Below, in pieces: positions 1 through 6,458 of a DNA stretch of 6,458 nt. Both the position numbers and the translations under genes were made by a program. The notes under the pieces are model-generated. The model saw only the letters and a program-made list of their open reading frames with translations. It was not told the origin of the DNA and made no database searches. Source of the stretch: Prevotella sp. (GTDB lineage Bacteria; Bacteroidota; Bacteroidia; Bacteroidales; Bacteroidaceae); NCBI GenBank assembly GCA_021203915.1, contig JAJQAI010000077.1:1-6458 (forward strand), given 5' to 3'. Position 1 is the stretch's first letter; each line of letters starts with the position of its first letter.

Positions 1-2753
1 TTTATCAAACGGGAGAATTTGGGCCTATTTACTTTATCTATTATAACCATGGTTTTAATAAAGAAAACACCAATTTCCCATATTATACAGAATCTAAGGA
101 TAAGGCTTTCATAAAGGCTTGTGAGGAAATTTTATCTGACCCAATGTTTAGAATGCAGTGGGCAGAGGAGGCTGACCGTGATGATGACATACTTCCGCTT
201 AAAACACCATATAAAGCTTTTTCGGGATACACCTTAGACGATGGAAGAAAAGTGGGACTTTGGAAACATGCTCTAACAAGCATTAGCAGTGATGGAGGAA
301 ACACTTGGAAAACCCCCGTTAATAGGGCTCATGGCTTTGTTAATTCCAATGCTAAAATTTGGGGGCAACGCCTAAAGGATAACTCCTTTGCAACAGTATA
401 CAACCCAGCAGAATATCGTTGGCCACTAGCTATATCCCTAAGTTCTGATGGTTTAGATTACACTACACTTAATTTAGTCAGTGGAGATGTTACTCCAGAG
501 CGTCATTGGGGACTTTACAAAAGTTATGGTCCACAATATACTCGTGGTATAATAGAGGGTAATGGTACACCGCCCGATGGTAATCTTTGGGTTACCTATA
601 GCATGAATAAGGAAGATATATGGGTGGCAAGGGTTCCTGTTCCGGTTAGGTTAAAGTCAACAGAGCACGCTTTGGAAGACTTTAGTAAGTACGAAAAACT
701 TTCCCAAATGGAAGATTGGAACTTACGTACTTCCCTATGGGCTAAAGTGGAGTTAGAAAAAGAGTGGCTCCATCTTAGTGATAAAGACCCATATGATTAT
801 GCAACAGCCGAAAGAGTAATCCCTCAAACAAAGGAACTTACTGTTGACGTTGATGTTATGGCAGCCCAAAATGATTATGGACAGCTAAACATAGAATTCT
901 TAGATGAAGAAGGCAATATGTGCTCCCGCATTGTTGTTGATTCTACTGCAACTTTCAAAGTTAAGGGAGGTGCTAGATATGGCACTTTACTAAAGAATTA
1001 TGAGCCTCAACGAAAGTATCACCTTACAGCAGAACTCTCCTGTGATGGTCATGTAGGTACTTATTATATTGATGGAAAGAAGGTAACCTCAAGGATGTTT
1101 GATACTCCTGTAAAACATATTACTCGTATAGTTTTCCGTACGGGAGATTTGTTTGAAAAGCCAGATATTGAGACGCCTGCTGACCAAACTGAGGATATGC
1201 CCAGAGCTGATGAAGAGGATAAGCTTGCTAATTTCTACATTTCGTCCCTTAGAACATCTTCAAAGGATGCTGATTCAGAAGCTGCACTACTTTCATATGA
1301 TGATTATGCCCACTACGCAGAGTACTTCAACTCTATGGAGGATGAAAATATAGTAACTGACATACCAAATTCTCAGTCCTCCGAGTGGATGAGTAAGAAT
1401 ATTCCTTTATTTGACTGCCCAAATAAAGATTTTGAGCAGATGTATTACTATCGCTGGTGGTCCTTGCGTAAACATATATCTAAAACTCCCGTTGGGTATG
1501 CCATGACAGAGTTCTTAGTTCCTCGCTCTTATGCTGACAAATACAATCTTATAGCCTGTGCTATAGGTCATCATGTAATGGAAACGCGATGGCTGAGAGA
1601 TACTACCTATATATCTCAGATTTTAAATACTTGGTATCATGGTAATGATGGCGGGGCAATGAAGAAAATGGAAAGGTTTAGCTCTTGGAATCCCGCTGCT
1701 GTATATGAGGCCTATAAGGTAATAGGTGATACAGCCTTCTTACTTAATCTAAAGCCATCCTTAGAGGAAGAATATGCGCGTTGGAAAGGCTCTAACATGC
1801 TTGAATCGGGACTATATTGGCAAGGTGATGTGCAAGATGGAATGGAAGAAAGTATTAGCGGAGGAAGAAAGAAACAATATGCTCGACCTACGATTAATTC
1901 CTATATGTATGGTGATGCTCTTGCCTTAGCCAAAATGTGTGAGTTAGCAGGTCAAAAGGATGAAGCCTTAAAATATAATCGTGATGCCGAAAGCTTAAAG
2001 TCTTTAATTCAGAGTAAGCTTTGGAATAAAGATGAAAGCTTCTTTGAGACCCTTCGGGGGGACACTCTAGCTAGTGTGCGTGAAGCTATTGGATATATCC
2101 CATGGTACTTTGATCTACCCGATAAGGGAAAGTATGATAAAGCATGGGAGCAGGTTGAAGATGAAGAAGGATTTTTGGCTCCCTTTGGTCTTACAACCGC
2201 TGAAAGACGGCATCCAGAGTTCCGCACTCATGGAACAGGAACTTGTGAGTGGGATGGTGCAATTTGGCCGTTTGCTACAAGCCAAACCTTAACAGCGATG
2301 GCTAACTATATTAATGACTATCCAAATGCAATAGTTGCTGACACAACATTCTTCAAACAAATGACGCTATATGTTGAAAGTCAACACAAGCGTGGTAGGC
2401 CATATATTGGAGAATACTTAGATGAAACTACAGGAGCATGGCTTATGGGAGATAAGGAGCGCAGTCGTTATTATAATCACTCCACGTTCTGCGATTTAAT
2501 AATTTCTGCTCTAGTTGGTCTTCGCCCACAAGAAGATGGTAGTATTGTTGTAAATCCGATTCTGCCAAAAGATGTTTGGTCTTACTTCTGTCTTGATGCT
2601 ATAAACTATCATGGTAAAGCTCTTACCATCATATACGATAAAGATGGTAATAAGTACCATCAAGGAAAAGGGTTTATGTTGCTTGTTAATGGTAAACAAG
2701 TAGCCTTAAGAGATGATTTAGGAAAATTGACATATAAGGAAGATAAGAAATGA
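1..2753 (+). CDS. Bifunctional RG-II glycosidase, GH143-like beta-propeller plus GH142-like domain (5'-partial)
   Basis: Only the last 916 codons are present (residues numbered from base 3). The frame is open to the left edge, and residues 1-47, before the first internal ATG at 144, already read as propeller sequence. That ATG is followed by no signal peptide, so it is not the start. Residues 1 to about 215 form sialidase-like blades: a canonical Asp box (SSDGGNTW, 95-102), a degenerate one (SSDGLDY, 147-153), and motifs such as KIWGQR and NKEDIWV. Residues about 220-418 look like a concanavalin-type beta-sandwich. Residues about 455-850 look like an (alpha/alpha)6 barrel with clan GH-G-style motifs: QDGMEES (D612, E615, E616), CEWDGAIWP (E749, D751) and GEYLDE (E804). 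These acids are candidate catalytic residues, not proven ones. A short beta-rich tail ends the protein. The architecture matches B. thetaiotaomicron BT1020, in which GH142 removes beta-L-arabinofuranose and GH143 removes DHA from RG-II side chain D. By comparison I infer that roughly 150-250 N-terminal residues, with the signal sequence, lie outside. The fold is firm; the exact substrates are inferred. Confidence 0.75.
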   Translation, partial: YQTGEFGPIYFIYYNHGFNKENTNFPYYTESKDKAFIKACEEILSDPMFRMQWAEEADRDDDILPLKTPYKAFSGYTLDDGRKVGLWKHALTSISSDGGNTWKTPVNRAHGFVNSNAKIWGQRLKDNSFATVYNPAEYRWPLAISLSSDGLDYTTLNLVSGDVTPERHWGLYKSYGPQYTRGIIEGNGTPPDGNLWVTYSMNKEDIWVARVPVPVRLKSTEHALEDFSKYEKLSQMEDWNLRTSLWAKVELEKEWLHLSDKDPYDYATAERVIPQTKELTVDVDVMAAQNDYGQLNIEFLDEEGNMCSRIVVDSTATFKVKGGARYGTLLKNYEPQRKYHLTAELSCDGHVGTYYIDGKKVTSRMFDTPVKHITRIVFRTGDLFEKPDIETPADQTEDMPRADEEDKLANFYISSLRTSSKDADSEAALLSYDDYAHYAEYFNSMEDENIVTDIPNSQSSEWMSKNIPLFDCPNKDFEQMYYYRWWSLRKHISKTPVGYAMTEFLVPRSYADKYNLIACAIGHHVMETRWLRDTTYISQILNTWYHGNDGGAMKKMERFSSWNPAAVYEAYKVIGDTAFLLNLKPSLEEEYARWKGSNMLESGLYWQGDVQDGMEESISGGRKKQYARPTINSYMYGDALALAKMCELAGQKDEALKYNRDAESLKSLIQSKLWNKDESFFETLRGDTLASVREAIGYIPWYFDLPDKGKYDKAWEQVEDEEGFLAPFGLTTAERRHPEFRTHGTGTCEWDGAIWPFATSQTLTAMANYINDYPNAIVADTTFFKQMTLYVESQHKRGRPYIGEYLDETTGAWLMGDKERSRYYNHSTFCDLIISALVGLRPQEDGSIVVNPILPKDVWSYFCLDAINYHGKALTIIYDKDGNKYHQGKGFMLLVNGKQVALRDDLGKLTYKEDKK
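2750..2753 (+). promoter_or_regulatory. ATGA start/stop overlap, bifunctional glycosidase to esterase
   Basis: The ATG of the esterase (2750-2752) overlaps the TGA of the upstream gene (2751-2753). The bases before it (aaggaagataagaa) are purine-rich and include AAGGA 11-15 bases upstream, which could serve as a weak ribosome site. The arrangement suggests translational re-initiation, so the two proteins would be made together. Confidence 0.75.
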
Positions 2754-2806
2754 AAAAATTAATATTATTGCCTGTGTTGTTGTTAGTTACGACATTTACC
2801 TATTCT
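2750..2806 (+). other. Signal peptide of the CE19-like esterase
   Basis: Residues 1-19 have the form of a Sec/SPI signal: MKK, then a Leu/Val-rich core, then T-Y-S before Q20. Mature proteins starting with Gln are common in Bacteroidota. No Cys follows the core, which argues against a lipoprotein. Confidence 0.8.
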
Positions 2807-4048
2807 CAAACTTTCGAAGATAAGTATTCAAGGCCACTTAGCGAGGCTCTTTCCCTGGTTGAAAAAAGGTTTAAAGTAAGGCTTAAATACGAGGTGGATA
2901 CCGTAGGTTTGATTCTTAACTATGCTGACTTTAGGGTTAGACCTTATTCTATTGATGAGACACTTGTAAATATGCTTTCTCCATTTGATATGAAGGCAAC
3001 CTCTCAAGGAGATACCCTTTATAAGATAAAGTATTATGAGTACCCAAGAAGAGTTGTCTCAGATGGAGAAAAACTTATTCCATATTTAGAATCTCTTTAT
3101 GATAGTAAAGAGGCTTGGGAAGCTCGACGAGATACTCTTCGACGAGAAGTTCGTGAGCGTCTTGGTATAGATCCATTTCTAGAAAAGTGTTCTAAAGAGA
3201 AACCAGAATTAACACCCATAAGGGAGTTTGATGGTTATACCGTGCAGAACTTCCGCATGAAAACCGTTAATGGACATACTGTATGTGGTTCAATCTATGC
3301 TCCAAAGACAAAAGGTAAGCATCCTCTTATAATATGCCCTAACGGACATTTTGAAAACGGACGTTATGGAGAAGTTCAGCAACAGCGCCTTGGAACCTTA
3401 GCTCGTATGGGTGCTATTTGTGTTGATTACGACCTTTGGGGTTGGGGTGAATCTGAAGATGAAGTAGGACTTGCGGCCCATCGTACACCAGAGGCTCACG
3501 TTATGCAGGCTCTAAATGGTATAAGGATTCTTGATTGGATGATAGAGCGCGATGATGTGGATAAGACTAGAGTCGCCGCTAATGGTGGAAGTGGCGGTGG
3601 AACTCAAGTTGTTCTTCTTACCGCTTTGGATGATAGGTATACTGCTGCCAACCCAGTGGTAAGTATGTCCTCATGGTTTGATGGAGGTTGTCCTTGTGAG
3701 AGCGGAATGCCAATACAACTCTCCGGTGGTGGAACCTGCAATCCAGAAATTGCTGCAATGTTTGCACCTCGTCCTATGATGATTGTAAGTGATGGTGGTG
3801 ATTGGACAAGCTCAACGCCATGGTTAGAGTATCCTTTTATAAGGAGAATATATAATTTTTATGAGCAACCCGAGAACTTAAGGAATATTCATCTTACAAA
3901 TGAGGTTCATGACTTTGGTCCAAATAAGCGTCGGGCAGTGTACATATTTTTTATAGATACTTTTGGTCTTGATGCTACTATGCTTGACGAAGATAAAGTC
4001 ACCATAGAGACCGAAGATGCCTTAAGGTTTAGCCCAAGAAAAAAATGA
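2750..4048 (+). CDS. Secreted alpha/beta-hydrolase esterase, CE19-like pectin methylesterase
   Basis: 432 residues, complete. The ATG at 2750 overlaps the upstream stop and begins a good Sec signal peptide (KK, hydrophobic run 4-16, probable cut after S19). No lipobox Cys is seen, so the enzyme is probably periplasmic. Residues about 28-94 resemble an STN domain. A charged helical region (about 103-150) leads into the hydrolase domain. Visible there are CPNGHF (196-201, likely oxyanion region), [10 protein letters not shown] (226-235), the nucleophile elbow NGGSGGG with Ser281, the CPCE motif (314-317) with TCNPE (329-333), APRP before the strand carrying D348 and D351 (candidate acid), and VHDFGPNKR with His387. 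This set fits the acetylxylan-esterase-like branch founded as CE19 by BT1017. BT1017 removes methyl esters from a chain A-containing RG-II oligosaccharide and is needed for its use. The RG-II-type neighbours favour pectin methylesterase over deacetylase. That it is a secreted Ser esterase is close to certain; the CE19 assignment is likely but rests on remembered family features. Confidence 0.8.
   Translation: MKKLILLPVLLLVTTFTYSQTFEDKYSRPLSEALSLVEKRFKVRLKYEVDTVGLILNYADFRVRPYSIDETLVNMLSPFDMKATSQGDTLYKIKYYEYPRRVVSDGEKLIPYLESLYDSKEAWEARRDTLRREVRERLGIDPFLEKCSKEKPELTPIREFDGYTVQNFRMKTVNGHTVCGSIYAPKTKGKHPLIICPNGHFENGRYGEVQQQRLGTLARMGAICVDYDLWGWGESEDEVGLAAHRTPEAHVMQALNGIRILDWMIERDDVDKTRVAANGGSGGGTQVVLLTALDDRYTAANPVVSMSSWFDGGCPCESGMPIQLSGGGTCNPEIAAMFAPRPMMIVSDGGDWTSSTPWLEYPFIRRIYNFYEQPENLRNIHLTNEVHDFGPNKRRAVYIFFIDTFGLDATMLDEDKVTIETEDALRFSPRKK
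2831..3031 (+). other. STN-like N-terminal domain of the esterase
   Basis: Residues about 28-94 follow the pattern of the short secretin/TonB N-terminal (STN) fold. There is a helix beginning [13 protein letters not shown], a strand (VRLKYEVD), a second strand (DFRVRPYS), a second helix ([12 protein letters not shown]) and a final strand pair around [15 protein letters not shown]. The helix-strand-strand-helix-strand order and the 'x-L-x-x-A-L' and 'x-x-x-L-x-x-x-L' helix spacing are visible in the sequence. The assignment is by pattern only. In other proteins STN domains mediate contacts with anti-sigma factors or secretin partners; the role on an esterase is unknown to me. Confidence 0.5.
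4045..4048 (+). promoter_or_regulatory. ATGA start/stop overlap, esterase to GH95
   Basis: The ATG of the GH95 gene (4045-4047) overlaps the TGA of the esterase (4046-4048). The sequence before it is an A-rich run (caagaaaaaa) with no clear Shine-Dalgarno box, as is common in Bacteroidota. Coupled translation is the simplest reading. Confidence 0.75.
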
Positions 4049-4098
4049 GAGCAAAAATTTTAACCCTAGCCCTAGTTTTTAGCCTTTCATCTTTAGCT
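4045..4098 (+). other. Signal peptide of the GH95 enzyme
   Basis: Residues 1-18 have Arg2 and Lys4, then a hydrophobic core ([10 protein letters not shown]), and end SLA before an acidic mature start (EEAAKDE). This fits signal peptidase I cleavage after Ala18. There is no Cys, so a soluble periplasmic enzyme is expected. Confidence 0.8.
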
Positions 4099-6458
4099 GA
4101 AGAAGCGGCCAAAGATGAAAACAATCATATCCTTTGGTATGATGCTCCTGCTTCAATGTGGACCGAAGCAATACCAATTGCCAATGGAAGACTTGCAGCA
4201 ATGATTTATGCATCTGTTGCCGTTGATCGTTTGCAACTTAATGAGGAGACACTTTGGGCAGGAAGACCAAATAATAATGCTAATCCAGAAGCTAGAGAAT
4301 ATCTCCCTATAATAAGGGACTTAGTTTGGCAGGGTAAATATAAGGAAGCCCAGGACATGGCTACGGCTCATGTACAGTCCAATACAAATCATGGTATGCC
4401 TTTTGAGCCATTTGGAGATCTTTATATAAGCTTCCCCTCTCAGGAAGGCTTTTCTAATTACTATAGAGAATTAAGTCTTGACTCTGCACGTTCAGTTACC
4501 CGATATACTCTTGATGGGGTAACTTTTTCAAGAGAGTATATTGCCTCACTTTCTGATAATGTTATCACTATAAATCTAACTGCAACCTCTCCTGGAAAGA
4601 TAACCTGCAACGCTTTTATGACATCACCTCAGCAAGACGTTAGTATTTATTCAGAAGATGATGAGATAGTCCTTAGTGGTATTAGTGGCTCTCATGAGGG
4701 TCTAAAAGGAAAGGTAACCTTTACAGGTCGTGCTACAGCAAAAATTAAGGGTGGCACTATGGTAAGTCAAAATGGTGTTATAGAGATAAAAAATGCTGAC
4801 CAAGCTACTATTTACTTAACCATTGCGACAAATTTCAAACACTATGACGATATAAGTGCTAATGATACGATACTCTCTAAAGAAACGCTCTCTAGTGCTA
4901 TAAAGACTAGTTATAAAGATATGAGAGATGAGCATATTAGTCGTTATAGAAAACTTTTCTCCCGTGTTAAACTTAATTTAGGAAAAGATGAATATCCTTT
5001 TCTTACTACAGATAAAAGGGTAGAAGAGTTCTCATCCCACGAGGATTTGCATCTTGTTGAAACCTATTTCCAATTCGGTCGTTATCTTCTTATTTGTACA
5101 TCACAACCCGGCACTCAGCCTCCAACACTTCAAGGCCTTTGGAATGATAAGATGTTACCTTCTTGGGATAGCAAATATACGTGTAATATAAACTTAGAGA
5201 TGAATTATTGGCCCTCAGAGGTGACAAATCTTTCGGAACTTACTGACCCACTTTTTTCTTTAATAAAGGATGTTAGCCAAACTGGTCACTCTTCTGCTGA
5301 TATTATGTATGGAGCCGATGGATGGGTACTACACCATAACACTGATCTATGGCGTGTAACAGGAGCTATAGATAAAGCTCCTTCGGGTCTTTGGCCAACC
5401 GGTGGTGCATGGATGTGTCAACACCTATGGGAACATTACCTATATACTGGCGATGAGAGTTTCTTAGAAGAAGTATATCCTATTATGAAATCTTCGGCAC
5501 GTTTCTTTAACCAAATAATGGTTCAAGACCCTAGCCGTACCTATTGGCTGATATGCCCAAGTCTTTCTCCCGAGAATGAGCACCTTCATGGAGCTTCTAC
5601 TGCAGCGGGAGTGACAATGGATAATGAACTGCTTTTTGACTTATTCAATCATGTTTTCCAAGCTTCTAAAATTTTGGGCAAAACTTCATCTGATAAACCC
5701 CTCTTAGATAGCCTTAAAACAAAGCTTGATGCTTTAGTACCCCTTCAGACGGGACGTTGGGGACAGCTTCAAGAGTGGATGGACGACTGGGATAATCCAG
5801 AGGATGACCATCGTCACCTATCCCACCTTTATGCTCTTTATCCAAGTAATCAAATATCACCATATCGTACACCAGAACTTACTCAGGCAGCTCGCACCTC
5901 GCTTATTCACCGTGGTGACCCCTCAACGGGTTGGAGTATGGGTTGGAAAGTATGCCTATGGTCTCGTTTGCTAGATGGTAATCATGCTTATAAACTAATT
6001 GGGGATCAGCTCACGCTTGTACGTTCTCAGCCTAAGATGGGAGGAACATACGCTAACCTTTTCGATGCTCATCCACCATTCCAGATAGATGGTAATTTTG
6101 GATGTTCAGCAGGTATTGCTGAGATGTTACTTCAAAGCCATGATGGATTTCTTTACCTGCTTCCAGCTCTTCCTGATGCATGGGCTAAAGGAGAGGTTAG
6201 TGGACTAAAGGCTCGTGGAGGCTTTGAGGTAAGTATTTCCTGGGAAAATGGTAAATTGCTTAATGCTGAGGTTTATTCTTCCTTAGGAGGTAATCTGCGT
6301 ATTCGTTCAAAAGTGCCCTTGGAAGGAAAGAACTTAAAACAGGCAAAGGGTGATAACCCTAATCCGCTATATGGTACCCCTCAAAACATTAAAAAGAAGA
6401 TAAATTATCCAGAGGCTCTTGAGGAAATGCCCTCTCTAGAAGAAACATATCTTTATGA
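4045..6458 (+). CDS. Secreted GH95 alpha-L-galactosidase or alpha-L-fucosidase (3'-partial)
   Basis: 804 complete codons with no stop before the edge; I translated the frame throughout and found no break. The ATG at 4045 overlaps the esterase stop and starts a Sec signal peptide (residues 1-18). An N-terminal beta-sandwich (about 28-270) begins ILWYDAPA and carries [13 protein letters not shown] (63-75) and PFGDLY (122-127), both GH95 signatures. The (alpha/alpha)6 catalytic domain (about 330-690) has [10 protein letters not shown] with Asn381 and Asn383, [10 protein letters not shown] (447-456), PSLSPEN with Glu510 as the expected general acid, [10 protein letters not shown] (587-596), and IDGNFG with Asp682. 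These match the Asn/Asn/Glu/Asp set of the Bifidobacterium fucosidase AfcA, which inverts configuration using an Asn activated by Asp. A C-terminal beta domain runs to the edge; by typical family length only about 10-30 residues are missing. Thr379 and the RG-II context favour removal of L-galactose from side chain A, as by BT1010. Alpha-1,2-L-fucosidase remains possible. The family is certain; the sugar is inferred. Confidence 0.92.
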   Translation, partial: MRAKILTLALVFSLSSLAEEAAKDENNHILWYDAPASMWTEAIPIANGRLAAMIYASVAVDRLQLNEETLWAGRPNNNANPEAREYLPIIRDLVWQGKYKEAQDMATAHVQSNTNHGMPFEPFGDLYISFPSQEGFSNYYRELSLDSARSVTRYTLDGVTFSREYIASLSDNVITINLTATSPGKITCNAFMTSPQQDVSIYSEDDEIVLSGISGSHEGLKGKVTFTGRATAKIKGGTMVSQNGVIEIKNADQATIYLTIATNFKHYDDISANDTILSKETLSSAIKTSYKDMRDEHISRYRKLFSRVKLNLGKDEYPFLTTDKRVEEFSSHEDLHLVETYFQFGRYLLICTSQPGTQPPTLQGLWNDKMLPSWDSKYTCNINLEMNYWPSEVTNLSELTDPLFSLIKDVSQTGHSSADIMYGADGWVLHHNTDLWRVTGAIDKAPSGLWPTGGAWMCQHLWEHYLYTGDESFLEEVYPIMKSSARFFNQIMVQDPSRTYWLICPSLSPENEHLHGASTAAGVTMDNELLFDLFNHVFQASKILGKTSSDKPLLDSLKTKLDALVPLQTGRWGQLQEWMDDWDNPEDDHRHLSHLYALYPSNQISPYRTPELTQAARTSLIHRGDPSTGWSMGWKVCLWSRLLDGNHAYKLIGDQLTLVRSQPKMGGTYANLFDAHPPFQIDGNFGCSAGIAEMLLQSHDGFLYLLPALPDAWAKGEVSGLKARGGFEVSISWENGKLLNAEVYSSLGGNLRIRSKVPLEGKNLKQAKGDNPNPLYGTPQNIKKKINYPEALEEMPSLEETYLY

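Noticed and set aside
144..146. ATG as the start of the first gene
   Set aside because: The same frame is open to the window edge and the upstream 47 codons encode propeller-like sequence; no signal peptide follows this ATG.
83..304. 73-codon frame on the - strand
   Set aside because: Lies wholly inside the first gene, antisense, with low-complexity Ser-rich sequence and no recognisable domain.
3..650. True GH33 sialidase
   Set aside because: Asp-box motifs suggest a sialidase fold, but they are degenerate, no arginine triad can be confirmed in the part present, and the fused GH142-like domain points to the DHA-releasing GH143 type.
1153..1353. 66-codon frame on the + strand
   Set aside because: Out-of-frame shadow inside the first gene, where the in-frame protein is continuous and family-like.
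2009..2227. 72-codon frame on the - strand, and the + frame at 2074-2292
   Set aside because: Both fall within the conserved glycosidase domain of the first gene; neither looks like a real protein.
2511..2699. 62-codon frame on the - strand
   Set aside because: Antisense to the conserved C-terminal end of the first gene; no supporting signal.
3124..3147. Direct repeat TCGACGAGA at 3124 and 3139
   Set aside because: The copies are 15 bases apart in frame and encode Arg-Arg-Asp/Glu in a charged helix of the esterase; a coding coincidence.
1..6458. Undescribed defence, mobile or regulatory system
   Set aside because: All sequence is explained by three intact-frame carbohydrate-active genes; I saw no inverted repeats, transposase, array, RNA-like structure or toxin-antitoxin pair.

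Overview
The window looks like part of a polysaccharide utilisation locus (PUL) from a gut- or rumen-type Bacteroidota, most likely Bacteroidales. The evidence is AT-rich coding sequence, no strong Shine-Dalgarno boxes, secreted glycan-degrading enzymes packed end to end on one strand, and protein families typical of Bacteroides and Prevotella. I cannot name the species from the sequence.

Layout: every base is coding, all on the + strand, in three genes. (1) 1-2753, missing its 5' end: a large two-enzyme protein. It has a sialidase-like beta-propeller, a concanavalin-like beta-sandwich and an (alpha/alpha)6 glycosidase domain. This architecture matches the GH143-GH142 protein BT1020 of Bacteroides thetaiotaomicron. 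(2) 2750-4048, complete: a secreted alpha/beta-hydrolase esterase resembling the CE19 pectin methylesterase BT1017, with an extra N-terminal domain that looks like an STN domain. (3) 4045-6458, missing its 3' end: a secreted GH95 enzyme, an alpha-L-galactosidase or alpha-L-fucosidase. Both junctions are 4-base ATGA start/stop overlaps, so the three are one transcription unit with probable translational coupling. There is no intergenic DNA, promoter, terminator, RNA gene, mobile element or CRISPR array in the window.

How they work together (inference from known relatives): all three families have members that dismantle rhamnogalacturonan-II (RG-II), the most complex pectin. The GH142 domain would remove beta-L-arabinofuranose from side chain D, and the GH143 domain would then release DHA from the backbone. 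The GH95 enzyme would remove the terminal L-galactose of side chain A. The esterase would strip methyl esters from the chain A-bearing galacturonan fragment. Genes 2 and 3 have Sec signal peptides without a lipobox cysteine, so they probably act in the periplasm. I see a coherent RG-II operon fragment rather than an undescribed system. The less ordinary points are the STN-like domain on the esterase and the active-site threonine of the GH95 enzyme.
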